Shown here: in pieces, positions 1 through 11,045 of the stretch
Position numbering within the stretch: the first letter of the stretch is position 1
How the letters are laid out: every line of letters starts with the position of its first letter
Source of the DNA: Paraglomus occultum
Lineage: Eukaryota > Glomeromycota > Glomeromycetes > Paraglomerales > Paraglomeraceae
DNA: 44,801 bases
Assembly (NCBI GenBank): GCA_910592205.1
Contig: CAJVPJ010000100.1
Span: 1 to 44,801 of the forward strand
Direction of reading: 5' to 3'
Notes under the pieces: model-generated
What the model saw: the letters and a program-made list of their open reading frames with translations, nothing else
Databases searched by the model: none
Told to the model about the DNA's origin: nothing
Program-made: the position numbers and the translations under genes

Positions 1-61
1 AAAAAATAGATTTTTCATATGTTTTACTATGTGATCGACAAAAATTACGTAGACTTTTGTC

Positions 62-186
62 CAGTGAGTGTATATGTCGTCCGACTTATCGAGAAAAATT
101 TAAATATGAAAAAAAGGGGTGAGAGATTTCGTCCGACTTAAGCCAAATCCGACTTATCGAGTGTCCGACTTATTGAGTTTCACTGT
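62..186. mobile_element. Terminal region of a pogo/Tigger-like DNA transposon
   Basis: A 15-base motif, GTCCGACTTATCGAG and close variants, occurs at 79-93, about 131-144, 148-161 and 163-177, and is followed directly by TTTCACTGT at 178-186. An end reading CACTG (CAGTG on the other strand) with sub-terminal direct repeats is typical of pogo/Tigger-type elements of the Tc1/mariner superfamily, where such repeats are candidate transposase-binding sites. No transposase frame is visible here, so this is one end of a decayed or non-autonomous copy that may extend left of the window. Family assignment is inferred from the end sequence only. Confidence 0.55.
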
Positions 187-235
187 GTACCAACATTACT
201 GGTGACCAAAATGGGAAGATACATCGAGCAATATT

Positions 236-1552
236 AATATGTAAAATCCTGTGAAACCTGCCAAAAAATGAAAAATCCAACGAAAGTAGAACCATTACAA
301 TCGATTACGCTAATCGGTACAATGAAAAAATAAGGAATCGACCTGATTGGACCATTACCACGCGCAGTGATCCTTCCAATCCATCTGCACCTTCTTCACC
401 ACGACCAGATGATAATGACAACTCATCTCACAGTGATTCTAATGATAGTGACATAGACTCTAATCCTCGGAAAAAGCGCAGACGAGGTGAGATAATCAAT
501 ATTTAGTATCGATTATTTGGCTGAATGGCCAGAAGCTAAAGCGATTGGTGACAAACAAGCTGAAACAGTAGCATCGTTTGTGGTTGATGAAATAATTTGT
601 CCCAAGCGAACTAGTAGCACCAATGATAAAACCACGCTCAAAGTCTGTTAATTCAAATCTTAATAAATCGTGTATAAAGATGTAAACAAAAGATGTAAAA
701 TCTTGATACTTATGGTAATAAAATTTGATAATAATGCATTACATTATAAACTTTTAGAGAAAAGTTGTATCACTGGCTGTTATTAAACAATGTATTTAAA
801 AATTTTTATATCTTCACAAATATCCGAGATATTCTGGAAACCTTTTTTTAAAAAAAGGTAATAATGGTAGTGCTGTAAAGTGAATGAAAGAAAACGTTAT
901 TTATTATGTTCCAATAATTTAACAAAAAAGTTTCCGTGACTTGTCGATTTATTACCTAAAATATGTGCCTTAGGCAAAATTTTTATTTCCATATTAATGT
1001 AAGACAAAAACTTGTTGTTTGTTTGGGGATCTCGTTTTTGTTGATTGTTGTATACTTTTGGTAGGTTAGTGTACATGGGAAGAATATGTTGCTACGGCAC
1101 CCGACAATTAACTACTAAGTATACGCTATTTTACCTATTACATGGGTACGAAGCGGTTACACCGCTCAACAAACGATTGGCTAGAATCAGAAATTCTGAT
1201 TAGGACAATTAATCGAAATACTTAGTAATCGAGTTCAAGCTCGAGAAAATATTAGAGCGCCAGAAAATACAGGAAGAATACTATGATCGTGGACTAGTAG
1301 ACCATCCTATATAGTTGGAGATCTAGTATGGATCGATAAAAAGACGCTTAGACGGATACCACGTGACAAAATGGATACGAAATTAGGACCGTTTATCATT
1401 ATACGAAAAAATAAGAGCGGTACCTATTATGTGAAAGATCGAAAAACTGGAGTCGAATTAAGAACGGTTCAACATCGGTGGGGCGAACCGATGGTTGAAA
1501 TTGAACAAATAGAAGGCATCCACAAGGGACCGAATTTCCTCGACAAATAGAT
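236..1552 (+). pseudogene. Decayed Ty3/gypsy retrotransposon integrase
   Basis: Pieces of an integrase appear in order but in different frames and with stops. At 241-360 there is the CETCQKMK part of an H2C2 zinc finger followed by GIDLIGPLP, the start of the catalytic core. At 510-600 there is DYLAEWPEAKAI, the core around the second strand. At 1140-1552 there is YEAVTPLNKRLARIR and then a C-terminal domain (GDLVWIDKK, KLGPFIIIRK, GTYYVKDRKTG) ending in a stop at 1552. Between 360 and 485 lies an unrelated Ser/Asp-rich stretch ending in a basic KKRRR run, in another frame, which looks inserted. No clear LTRs, reverse transcriptase or RNase H were found. The copy is dead. Confidence 0.75.
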
Positions 1553-3390
1553 GCGAGTGACGAAGATGTTTAATTGTACTGTTATCCATCAGTCAATTAG
1601 ATACTTCTGATCTTAATCAAAGGGTTCGACGCCATGCGAAGAATTAGTCCTTTGATTGCCTCGGTGCGTCTATTATTGTCGAACGATTTTTTATTTATTT
1701 ATTTTATTTTATTATTTTATTGGAACATTCATCATATCAACATAATTTTCATAATGTCCGATCTGCATTTAATTGGATATACACCGCACTTAGTCTTGTC
1801 TTTCTCGTAACGCGAAGCGCGGACAGGATAAACTGTTAGGTGTAGCACCACAGGACCCTTGGGCAAGGTAGAAGAAAATTCTTACTCCCACAATGGCTGA
1901 ATGAAGAAATAAGATTGTATACCTTTACGTTATTGGGCTTATACTCGATACCTGTCTTCGGCCAGGACCAGCGATTGCTGCGAAAGAGCCTAAACTAAGA
2001 AATTTTTATGCCGAAAAAACATCAGAAAAATAGAAAATTTATAATTTTTACCAATATATTGTGTAGCAGCGACTGCATGGCTGTTACTTAATCTTTCGAA
2101 TATTACAACAACAGAGTTCTGCGGTTGCATATTAAGATCGATTAGGTTGCTCTTACGGTCACGACCATCCAGTATATTGGGCGCAAGTTATACAGTATGG
2201 GATTTTTGAGGTCCGACTTGGATTGATTCCAAGGAAGGATATGTTTGGGCGGACGAGAAATCGGAGCAACTCACAATTTCTATAATATTTTAAATTTTGA
2301 ATATTAGAAAATCATTATTGGAAAAACGATTTTAATTCGACAAGGAAAGATTCAAAATTATTTCATGTTGCACATTCAAAATCCGGTGATGATTACAATA
2401 ATATCCGAACAATCGATGTTCAAATTTTCGAATCCCGGAGCTGACAAATTGACGTCACATACAATAGAAACAATATCTAATTCAGCCAACAAATTATCAC
2501 GAAAATCGACTAAGATATGAAACTGGTTGAAAGCCTAATTTCCAAAACGGGTGATTTCAATTGGTAGAAATCCTAAAGCAGGAAATAGGAAAGATTCCAG
2601 TGGAGAACGATTGATTAAGAATTGGAAGGTGACGACGCCAAGCGAAGTCATGAGGAAGTCTTCAAAGAATGCAAGATTTTATTGGCAAAATTCCGTCTAA
2701 TTGACATACAATAGGTGGAAAACGCCTGTTGACTTATTATTATGGTGAAAAGTCGGACATAAGGATATTGGCAGTCCTTATCGAAGATTTGGAACAACAA
2801 TGTGTTTATGGGAATATAAATAGTCGGATGTCTTGCCAAGACAGAGAGACTAAAGTACCCCTAGAGTTTGATGAACAATAATTAGTAATTAGTGCGTGAG
2901 TAATGTTTACTGGCCAAAAGTGCAATGATGTCACCGAAAATGTCACATGAGTGCAAAAAAGTACCGAGCTTCTTGGGGTAGTTGTGAGTAATGCTGATGA
3001 ACTTTGTTGTGATTCTTACTCGGCATATTAATATTGTCTCAACATCCGATTGATTTGCGTGGTTAGACGAAATTAATCTGAAATTGAACAATTGATTTGT
3101 TTAATGAATGATTATAATTAGTGCTGTCTTCCATGAAAAGATAGGTGCAACAAAAAAACTAAGACTTTGCGTCATTGATATTGTTAAATACCCCTGGTAT
3201 AGATATAAAGTTGATTTTACAAGCTTGTTCTCTAAAATCAGTAAAACTCTTGGCATATGAGTAATGAACTTTTGATTTCACTCTCATTGGTACAAGTTAT
3301 TAATAACCCTGTCAGCAGATGTAAACAAGTTGACCTTGTCATCTAAAGATAGGGAGTGTTAATTTGTGTAACGTAACACTTCAACTTTGA
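1553..3390. other. Gene-poor spacer with retroelement debris
   Basis: AT-rich, no convincing ORF. Open frames of 60-70 codons on the minus strand near 2648-2839 and 2882-3091 have no recognisable domain and no splice partners, so I do not call them genes. The stretch just after the integrase stop (1553-1700) is where a 3' LTR would be expected, but no matching copy lies upstream in the window. Confidence 0.5.
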
Positions 3391-3395
3391 AAAGT

Positions 3396-3403
3396 TATAT
3401 AAA
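3396..3403 (+). promoter_or_regulatory. TATA box of the following decayed gene
   Basis: TATATAAA lies about 90 bases upstream of the ATG at 3493, followed by a pyrimidine-rich, then A/C-rich leader. This is a good match to a fungal TATA element and suggests the repeat copied its own promoter. Confidence 0.4.
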
Positions 3404-3492
3404 CACACCTTTTCCCCCAGCCTTGACCTCAGCTTCACATTGTGAAACAATTCTTAAACAAACAATCTTAAATCAAACCCTTCCAACAACAA

Positions 3493-4301
3493 ATGCAGAT
3501 CTATGGCCAACAACTCACTCCTGAACTTTTCATCAAGCTCATTAGCTTAAAGGCTTGGAAACTCCAGGCAAATGAACATTACTACACTGCTACCAGAGAA
3601 GAACAAGGCCAAAGGCTCATGATATAATATGGGCCTACTTCAATGAAGTCTACAGTCATCTCAAGGCATACTTAATACTGGCCAAGAAGGATCAACACAG
3701 TTCAGTACCAAGCACTCTCATGTACAGACTGGAAATATCAACTCAATGCCAGTGGAGAGAATGTGGAGGTCAGAAGAGACAGCCACCCAGCAGTCATCTT
3801 CTGGTTACCCCTCAAAAAACTTACCAACTGGGGACAAGCCACCTCCACAGTTGGCAAAACATTCACCATCTACACTGCCATCTACAACCACTCCACAATC
3901 CTAAATCCAAAACCCAGAGCAGTATGATATCTTCAACTGGGCAAGGGCATATCAAATTGACACTGCTCCAAGTCAAACCCCTGAAAAAAGGAAGAAGAAT
4001 AGCAGGGAAAGGCCAGCCAATAGCCAAAGTAACACATTGGAATTAAAAGACTGCTACCATCCGCAGTACATCATTGAATAAAAGAAAAAAAGAAACTGGT
4101 GATGCTCCTCTCATACAAAATATGATACCTTTTTTTCAAGTTGTTGGCATGAAAATTCAGTTCTATCTGCTTTTCAACATCAATGGTGACTCGTATGTAT
4201 ATTAATATGGGATTTATGAATGGGCATCAGAAGATTTTCCAGGCAAAGATACTGATGTTGCTGAGGTGATCCTTTTGTGCAGACAGTTTCTCACCTTAAA
4301 G
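3493..4301 (+). pseudogene. Decayed multi-copy-type gene, function unknown
   Basis: From the ATG at 3493 the frame reads MQIYGQQLTPELFIKL, then breaks near 3625, and the same frame resumes at 3721 with CTDWKYQLNASGENVEVRRD and HPAVIFWLPLKKLTNWGQ before a stop at about 3922. A later piece in another frame (4149-4301) reads MKIQFYLLFNINGDSYVY, one stop, then YGIYEWASEDFPGKDTDVAE. Base composition is richer in GC than the surroundings, which suggests an insertion. The pattern of one readable protein interrupted by shifts and stops is that of a pseudogene. It resembles the repetitive hypothetical genes common in arbuscular mycorrhizal fungi, but I know no function. Confidence 0.45.
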
Positions 4302-4512
4302 TATGTGTTGCCCTTTCTTTTGATTTATTATTATTATTTATTTATTTATTTTCCTTTGGCTTCAAGATTATTTATACCAATAATTAAAATTGGTTTGAAA
4401 AAGGGGTGCCAGAAAGAATGAGTCACTGGAAAGAAATGAGTTGCCAGGATAGCATAATAATAAAAAAAAGATGATATATTAATATATAGTAATAGGAAAA
4501 TCATTCTGGAAG

Positions 4513-4594
4513 ACTGATAAAAATCAGATTTGATAATTGAGTAAGCAAGACTGATTAAAAATCGAGTAGTAGTAGCCTGCTGATTAAAAATCAG
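4513..4594. repeat. Three copies of a palindromic 15-mer
   Basis: CTGATTAAAAATCAG (arms CTGATT and AATCAG around AAA) occurs complete at 4580-4594 and as near-copies at 4513-4526 and 4551-4564. Each can form a small hairpin. The spacing is uneven (38 and 29 bases), so this is a cluster rather than a strict tandem array. Confidence 0.5.
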
Positions 4595-4630
4595 GATTGT
4601 ATAACTTGTATATACATGATATTATATGTA

Positions 4631-4645
4631 TAGGGTTAGGGTTAT
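4631..4645 (+). repeat. Short interstitial telomere-like repeat
   Basis: TAGGGTTAGGGTTA holds just over two TTAGGG units, the telomere repeat of most fungi. It is too short to be a telomere; it may be a chance match or a repair scar. Confidence 0.3.
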
Positions 4646-4871
4646 GGTTATTTATCTAGATTATTACTATTACAAAATTTTTTGCAGTATCTCATAGATA
4701 ACAGTGAACAAGCATTAAATGCTCTGTTGAAGAAAGTCAAACTATTATTATTTGAGATGAGATAGAAGAGTATACTCAACCTACAGTAGTGCTAGAAAAT
4801 TTATGAACTCCAGCAAAAAAGTAATAAAATAATTCAGGTAACTTGGCACAAGGGTTTTCATTATAATTATA

Positions 4872-4925
4872 CAGTGACACCTCTATAAGTGCACCCTCCA
4901 TAATAATAAATGCACACCCTCCCTA
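4872..4925. mobile_element. Pogo/Tigger-like terminal repeat, second family
   Basis: CAGTGACACCTCTATAAG begins a run with sub-terminal copies of TGCACCCTCC (about 4890) and TGCACACCCTCCC (about 4911). The form CAGTG-A-CACCTCTATAAGTGCACCC is that of pogo/Tigger-type inverted repeats. The partner end was not found in the window. Confidence 0.45.
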
Positions 4926-5832
4926 TATAGTATGACTTCTAATTATAATGTGCTTTTTGTGATGAAAAATCAAACTTTTTTTCTTTCATTTATATTTAAC
5001 AAATTATCACTCCAATTAAAGCTGCACTGTTTATGTTGTCATCTTGCAACATTTTCCATCAATGCATAACATCTGCATATTAATATTGTTGTAATGCAGG
5101 GTCCAGAGTCTGCCTTTGTTATTAGAAAAAACAAATATTACCAGTTGTCTGTGTTATTTGAATACTTGAACAAATAACATGCAAAAAACGCTAACAAAAG
5201 CAACAGTACTAGTACCAAAAACAGAACCAAGGGGGAAGAGGTACGACAGTTTTATTAGGAGTTGGTCTTATTATTACTGTGACTGTTGTGTTGGGGGGAA
5301 TCCTGCTGACGCGTTTGATGTTAAGTCTTCAGATAATTAATAATGGAGACTTGCATCCATGCAGTTTTATTCCGATGGGTAATTTCTTAATATTATCCCA
5401 TACATATGTGTATGTTTCATCATGATGCATCTTGAGCTTCACAGTGTCCAATACATTACAATGAAGAAGGCAAAAGAAACAAAAGATACGGAAAATCACA
5501 TAGTGACATGCAAACCTGTTTCGTCATGATAATTGAGCACTTCGTGCAGTTTCAACAATAGTCTGCCTTCAAAATTGTCAAGTCCTTTGTTGATGACGTG
5601 AATTGGTAATTCCATGCACTGTGTCCCCTTTACAAAGTTAATTGTTCGCTCAAACAAAGCAGGGATTGATTAAGATTAATTTTAATATCACATGAAACCA
5701 ATCAGATTCACAACACCATTAATATATAGCAATAAACGTAATTGAATCTCACGCTTTGCGTTACCGACTCGAAGCGAGCAATTCAAGGCACATTTATACA
5801 ACAGTTCCACATAGTTCTATTGAATTACTGAG
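4926..5832. other. Spacer upstream of the large helical-protein gene
   Basis: No supported gene. An open stretch at about 5225-5425 reads as one hydrophobic helix (GVGLIITVTVVLGGILL) but has a stop 45 bases before it, no ATG and no splice partner I could find. The last ~150 bases before 5833 should hold the promoter of the next gene. Confidence 0.4.
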
Positions 5833-8800
5833 ATGGCTGTGGATATCAATGCTATTTACGTAAGTCCCGGTTTTGTGATCATTTCGTTACGATGGATCAA
5901 ATTCAAAAATTTGATGATTCCTTTTCGGTTCATAGTGTGATATTGATGGCGCGTTTGCGTCTTTGGCTATCAGAGAATCTCGTGAAAATCGAACTTTTAC
6001 AAAAAGGTAGTAGGATGGTGATAAGTAACAGGATTTTATGCACGCATTACTAATAGTCATTGATTAAATAACAGTGAACGGTGTGCATTGATAAGCAAAG
6101 CCCTTTCTCATTTGGTCGATGACGATCTAGTATTTGACAAGAATCGTTTTGTTCTTCACGCTTTGCTCTCGCGATGTTGGCAATTGAATCAATCACCACA
6201 AAACTGTTAGTGAACGTAAATAGCACTCAATTTATTAACCATAATACCCGTAAACTTATTGGTGATTAACCACAGGCGTAGACTACCATGCCTTTCCGAA
6301 CGCGTCAAAGCTCATGTCTACAGAGCTCTATGTGTCTCTTATAGAATCGCTTGATTTGAGCTATCAGTTCAAAAAAACCCTGTATGGACTCCCAAACGAG
6401 GTATCTCAAGAACTAATTATCATTCGTGTGTTGCTGTTCATTCACCGTTCATTTATCATTCATGAATCGATTTTCATCACACTATAAAGGTTGTAATTAG
6501 GTACTCGTCAGCTATACTCGAATGCTCACCACAATTCCTAGTTCATGTGCATGTTCCAATTCTTAACATTGCCAAGGATCAGCTTAAAGACAATACTTTG
6601 ACATTTCTCAAAGACATGTGGAGACGCTATGGGTGTAATATATCTGGTAAGAGTGAGTAGAGGAGAAGAAATGGTTTGTTATTACGGTTATGAAAACATA
6701 TAAACATAACATGTTTTATTATTGTTATTGTATGAAGACCCAAAGACTCAAATCTCAGTTTTCGATGAAACAATAAAAATCTTCGAAGGCATATTTTGCA
6801 ACAACAGCATAAGTTCAGATTCTATGATAAAGGCACTGAAGGAATCAGACGACTGTGTTACTGGATGGGCTGTGCATTCTGACAGTGAACCTCGACTTTA
6901 TCCGTTCACCACGTCACAACGCGAACGATGGGCTGAGAGATATCGATTACTCTCTTCTCCTAGGTATGCACTTACGATCCTTACTTGGAATACCAACAGG
7001 TGTACGCTAATTCGGTTTACTCTTGCTCTACGGAAGCTTTTTCAGGAAATTCCTTTTGGAAACACTTTCGTTGGTTTATTCAATGCTCGATGTGTTTACT
7101 TCTGATCGTCAGGCCCAAGATTATTTCAGTGTAGCTATGGAAGCATCAATGGCAAGACTAATTCGTGCAATAAGAGAATTGAGTGAGTCAAATGATTTTA
7201 TGCTACTTCTTTAAGAAAGCAAAATATCAGCAAAGCATCGTTAATGGCTTAAAAATCGTTAGGCGCATTCGACGAGCTGAAAACCGAGAATGAAGTCAAA
7301 AGGTTACTTACATACGAAGAGTGGATGAGAAACAAGCCAAATCGAACCGCACGAAAGGTTGAATTATCGTATAGTACTTTCTCACAAATATGCTAATATA
7401 TTCTGATATCAGGATTATTGTTAAAGACGCGACAGGAACGCATTTCTCGATGGTATTATGAACCGATTTAGTTCTTTGTCGCGTGCCCAAAGGCGCAGTT
7501 AACTTATTCTCTTGGCTTAATTAGTCTCGAAGCAGACACCGCTCAGTTGTCATCGCTTCGTTTGGCAACTGGCGTTCGAAATCTCCACCCTCTTGTGCAA
7601 ATTACAAGAAAGATTCATTCGAATCTTGATATTCACAAATCACTTCCAATGCTCTTGGATGGGTTTAGAGTATCATTCGAAGACACCGAGGAATGCGTAT
7701 CGTGGCTTCTCGATTGCATTAAACATCGTCGAATGGGATGTATGACTTTTCTGAAAGCAATTGTCGATTTTATCTGGATGTTTGTTGGGTAAGCGCTTGA
7801 CACGTTTGCCGATAAGCTCCACTTTACATTTGGTGTGTCGATGTATTAACACTGATTATTTAATATCCGAATGACAGGAGGAGCGACTTTGACTCTGATT
7901 ATTTCCTATCGCTGGTGATCGAACAGGGACTTAGTCTTGATTTATACAAAAGTATAGATCGGCTTTCAAAATCATATCGGTCTAATTCCTCCAAGATATC
8001 GAATGGTAGGATAAAGGTATGTTATCTGTCAATGGCTGATTACTTTTGACTGACTTATTTACAAGCATTTTGACTCGTCTCTTTTGTAGAATACGACTGC
8101 TTTATTCCTGAAATTATTTTCCAATCTTACGACTCACCAACAACAAATATTAAGAGATTATGTAGTCTCTCATAGGGACAAAGCATTAGACATAACTTCT
8201 CCAACTTTTGGTAATTGGGATTTATGGGACTATGATTTCGAGCGACGAGGTAGGGTCGTATGCAATCAGTTGATAGCAGGAGACGATGAAGATAGCGAAA
8301 TACTCGAGGCAGTTATGGAGGTAAGATATGGTATACATGATATATGGTAATTATGTTCAGTGACCGTTGCTAACTCCTTTCCTGTTGACATGCATGGGCA
8401 TATTATCACGTATAGCTTTCTCTTATATCTCCGTATCAAACGCTCGATCTACTTGTAATGGAAGCGATTAGGAACAAAGGCCAATCATCCGTCATTATAC
8501 ATCTGATATCTCAAGCACTAGGATCCATTACATCCTACAAATTCCATTCAACGTCTCCTCCACTTTTAATAGCGGTGTTGCAGAATCGTTTGCAAAAGAT
8601 AAATTCGAATATAGTCATACTCTCTGACCAAGAAAGAAAGAACCTCATCACATTTATCCTTGGGTCAATCACAGCAGAGCTAATATCAAAGCCGGAAGTC
8701 ATTAGAGATATGGTCATCCCGGAATTAGAGCATACCCAGAATTTACCCATAATGATTGGAGTTCTAGTGGGAATCATACACGACACGACCGAGGAGAAGA

Positions 8801-10251
8801 CATGGTTATGGCAAACTAAGCCATTCTTGATGCTGATATTGCTTGGAAGGATATTAAGCGCGAGATCTAAAAGTGTCGGCGCATTGAGTGTCATTGAGAA
8901 TGTTGAGAGAGTGCTAGACTTTATTATCGCACAGATAAAGGTGGCGTTTGAAACCGGAAAACATTGGAGGCAAGGTAAGCTTTCATGTGAAATATGACTG
9001 AACGAATTTTTGATCTTTAATTAACGTTTTAATGTCCCGTCGCTAGACGACATTGATGCGAATGCAATATCAATGCGCGAATTCTACAAAGATTCTTCAT
9101 GTCTGTGTAAGTTTCTGCGGATAACTTGTTACTATGCACATTTTTCGCATGTTTTTTTACTAACCTGTTCAGCATGGTCATTCCATCTCCGATTATATTC
9201 CTTATTCGACCTCTTGAGCAAGACATTCAACTTCAAACTCATCCCACCACCAATTCCCAAACCGTTATATGACTTTCTGTCGCTCTCATCCGAGGAATTT
9301 ACTGCTACGGGAAGTGAATTCCACTCCATCATTAGCAAGATAATGTTGTTTCTGGAGGCTTGTCGAATAGAGGATACATGGTGTACGAAATTTTGTGAGG
9401 TAGTAAAAGAATAGTTGCATGTGCTATTATTTTGAGCGCAGTCTCGGCACGTATTGACATATATATTTAAATTTCAGGCATTAGTAAAATCGCCATCAGA
9501 TTTCTCGGTCAAGCGAAGAAATTTCCTCAAACTTGCACCGGTGGCATTTTGTTCAATATTAGATACGAGCACAGAGTCTGAGGCTATACGATTGTTGACA
9601 CAGCTGGTAAAGACTCTTATAGGGTATGGTTTACTGTCGGCCAGCGATCTAGTCAGCAATTGCGGGGTCCTTGTTGGAGAGCTAGAAGTCCAAGGTAAAA
9701 GAAAAAAGTTATTAAAAGTCATCGGCGGGACCTACTGCTAAACAAGTGTTCAATTACTAGATCGCCTCTCGCTTGCGTGTATCAGATTCAGCATGATAAA
9801 TATCCTCTCGGGTTTATCTACTCTTGCAACCGCCGGTGGAACACGTAATATGCTTCAGAGACATTCTATAAATGATTTGTACATTACTCAAAACATTATC
9901 AGATCTGTCAAGGTATTCCTGACATGCCATTTTCTTTATTTTATGATTCATTTTCAGCTTTGTGTTTCACACTAATATTGATTCTCCTTCGAGAAAATGT
10001 TATCAACATCATCATCGATAATATTACTCGTGCTTGTCTTTCATACGACGTCCACAGCGCTAGCTTGTCTCGGTAGCCTTCCACGATCGGAAGAACAGAT
10101 TTATATTTTTTTATTGTTTATAGTCGAAAATCTGACGAAAGATAATGGCTGGACTTTGAAGCGAGAGACAAAAGAGGTTGTGGATGATGGTCTTCAAAAT
10201 CTCAACAAGGACATTAGAGATAACGTGGCTAGAGGTCTGTTTGGTAGGTGA
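5833..10251 (+). CDS. Large alpha-helical (HEAT/ARM-like) protein, unidentified, 17 exons
   Basis: Exons, joined by matching phase: 5833-5859, 5936-6006, 6075-6205, 6276-6400, 6490-6646, 6738-6963, 7046-7182, 7263-7357, 7472-7788, 7878-8016, 8090-8320, 8416-8974, 9047-9106, 9173-9399, 9478-9694, 9761-9912, 9994-10251. They give about 1042 residues. The protein is a run of amphipathic helices without signal peptide, clear membrane segments or catalytic motifs; recognisable stretches include ILECSPQFLVHVHVPILNIA (exon 5) and NWDLWDYDFERRGRVV (exon 11). Helix-rich scaffolds of this size occur in Mediator tail, Integrator and Fanconi complexes, but I could not match it to any of them. Weak points: the donor of exon 8 (GTTGAA) and the last junction; the region 9950-10075 is also open in a second frame, so the C-terminus is provisional. 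The start is the first ATG that feeds a consistent splice chain. Confidence 0.7.
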
Positions 10252-10833
10252 ATAGTGACAAATTAATAAACGGTGGATATTTGGTTTCTCAATTTCAAAA
10301 TTCTCGAGGGATAGAATCTGTGCATATCGCTTTGAACGTTGTCCGATGAGAAAAGAAAATTGTGTCAGCTATTGCCATTAGATGACTGCTGTGATGCCTG
10401 AAATTTACTTAAACTTTGGTCAGGACTAGCTCTATTAAAGAATCAATTTTCTAATGTCCCAATATACAATAACTTTGTTTTGATCTTATGACTTTAATAG
10501 GAAAACTTTTTGTGATGTTAGGGTTATAAGTTAATTTCGGAACGTTAATGTCATGAATCAAATATTCGTCTCTTTTATTGAATGCCAGGTCGAACAATTT
10601 ATGGAGTCTCGCATCGATTACTTTAGTATTGACAACATTATTATTATAAACCAATTAATTCAAAACACAAAGTGATAATGTAATGAGCGCGTATACTGTA
10701 AATTTCATGTTGCACAAAGTCAAACTAAAAATTTTATTATCAATAAAACACAAAGAAATGTAAAAATTATTTCAATTTATTTCATAATATACCCTGAGAC
10801 CTGTCTCTTGTTATTACGAGCCTCGCGGTTGAC
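10252..10833. other. Spacer between convergent genes
   Basis: AT-rich tail-to-tail interval. It should hold both 3' ends. I see no ORF, RNA gene or repeat with support. Confidence 0.5.
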
Positions 10834-11045
10834 TTACCGCCGCGGTCTTGCAGCTCGAGGCGGGTTTCGTCGCGGTTGTGGCGGCTGCGCCATATCGACC
10901 CTATAAAGCAAACTTAAATAAATATCTAACCTCTATCAACATAAAATTTTACCAAAAACTTACCGCCTTCTGTTCGAACTTTGTGGTCTCGCAGCTCGAG
11001 GTGGGTTGCGTCTCGGCTGAGGTGGCTGCACCACAATTTCCCTTT
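10834..11045 (-). repeat. Tandem exon-plus-acceptor duplication
   Basis: The two copies are 10834-10905 and 10964-11045. The copies share the end of the intron and the coding block for QPPQPRRNPPRAARP; they differ in the residues before it (VDMA versus EIVV) and after it (RR-stop versus QSSNRR plus donor). Both exons begin in the same phase, so either can be added or lost without frame change. Confidence 0.7.

Noticed and set aside
1600-1700. tRNA-like GGTTCGA and small stem
   Set aside because: No acceptor or anticodon stems can be paired around it.
4631-4645. Chromosome-end or fusion point suggested by TTAGGG units
   Set aside because: Only about two units, with ordinary sequence on both sides.
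5225-5425. Hydrophobic open stretch that looks like one membrane helix
   Set aside because: No ATG, an in-frame stop just upstream and no acceptor/donor pair that links it to other coding DNA.
7358-7471. Possible 19-base mini-intron (GTATTATGAACCGATTTAG) inside the large helical gene
   Set aside because: It does not restore frame; a normal 114-base GT-AG intron from 7358 does.
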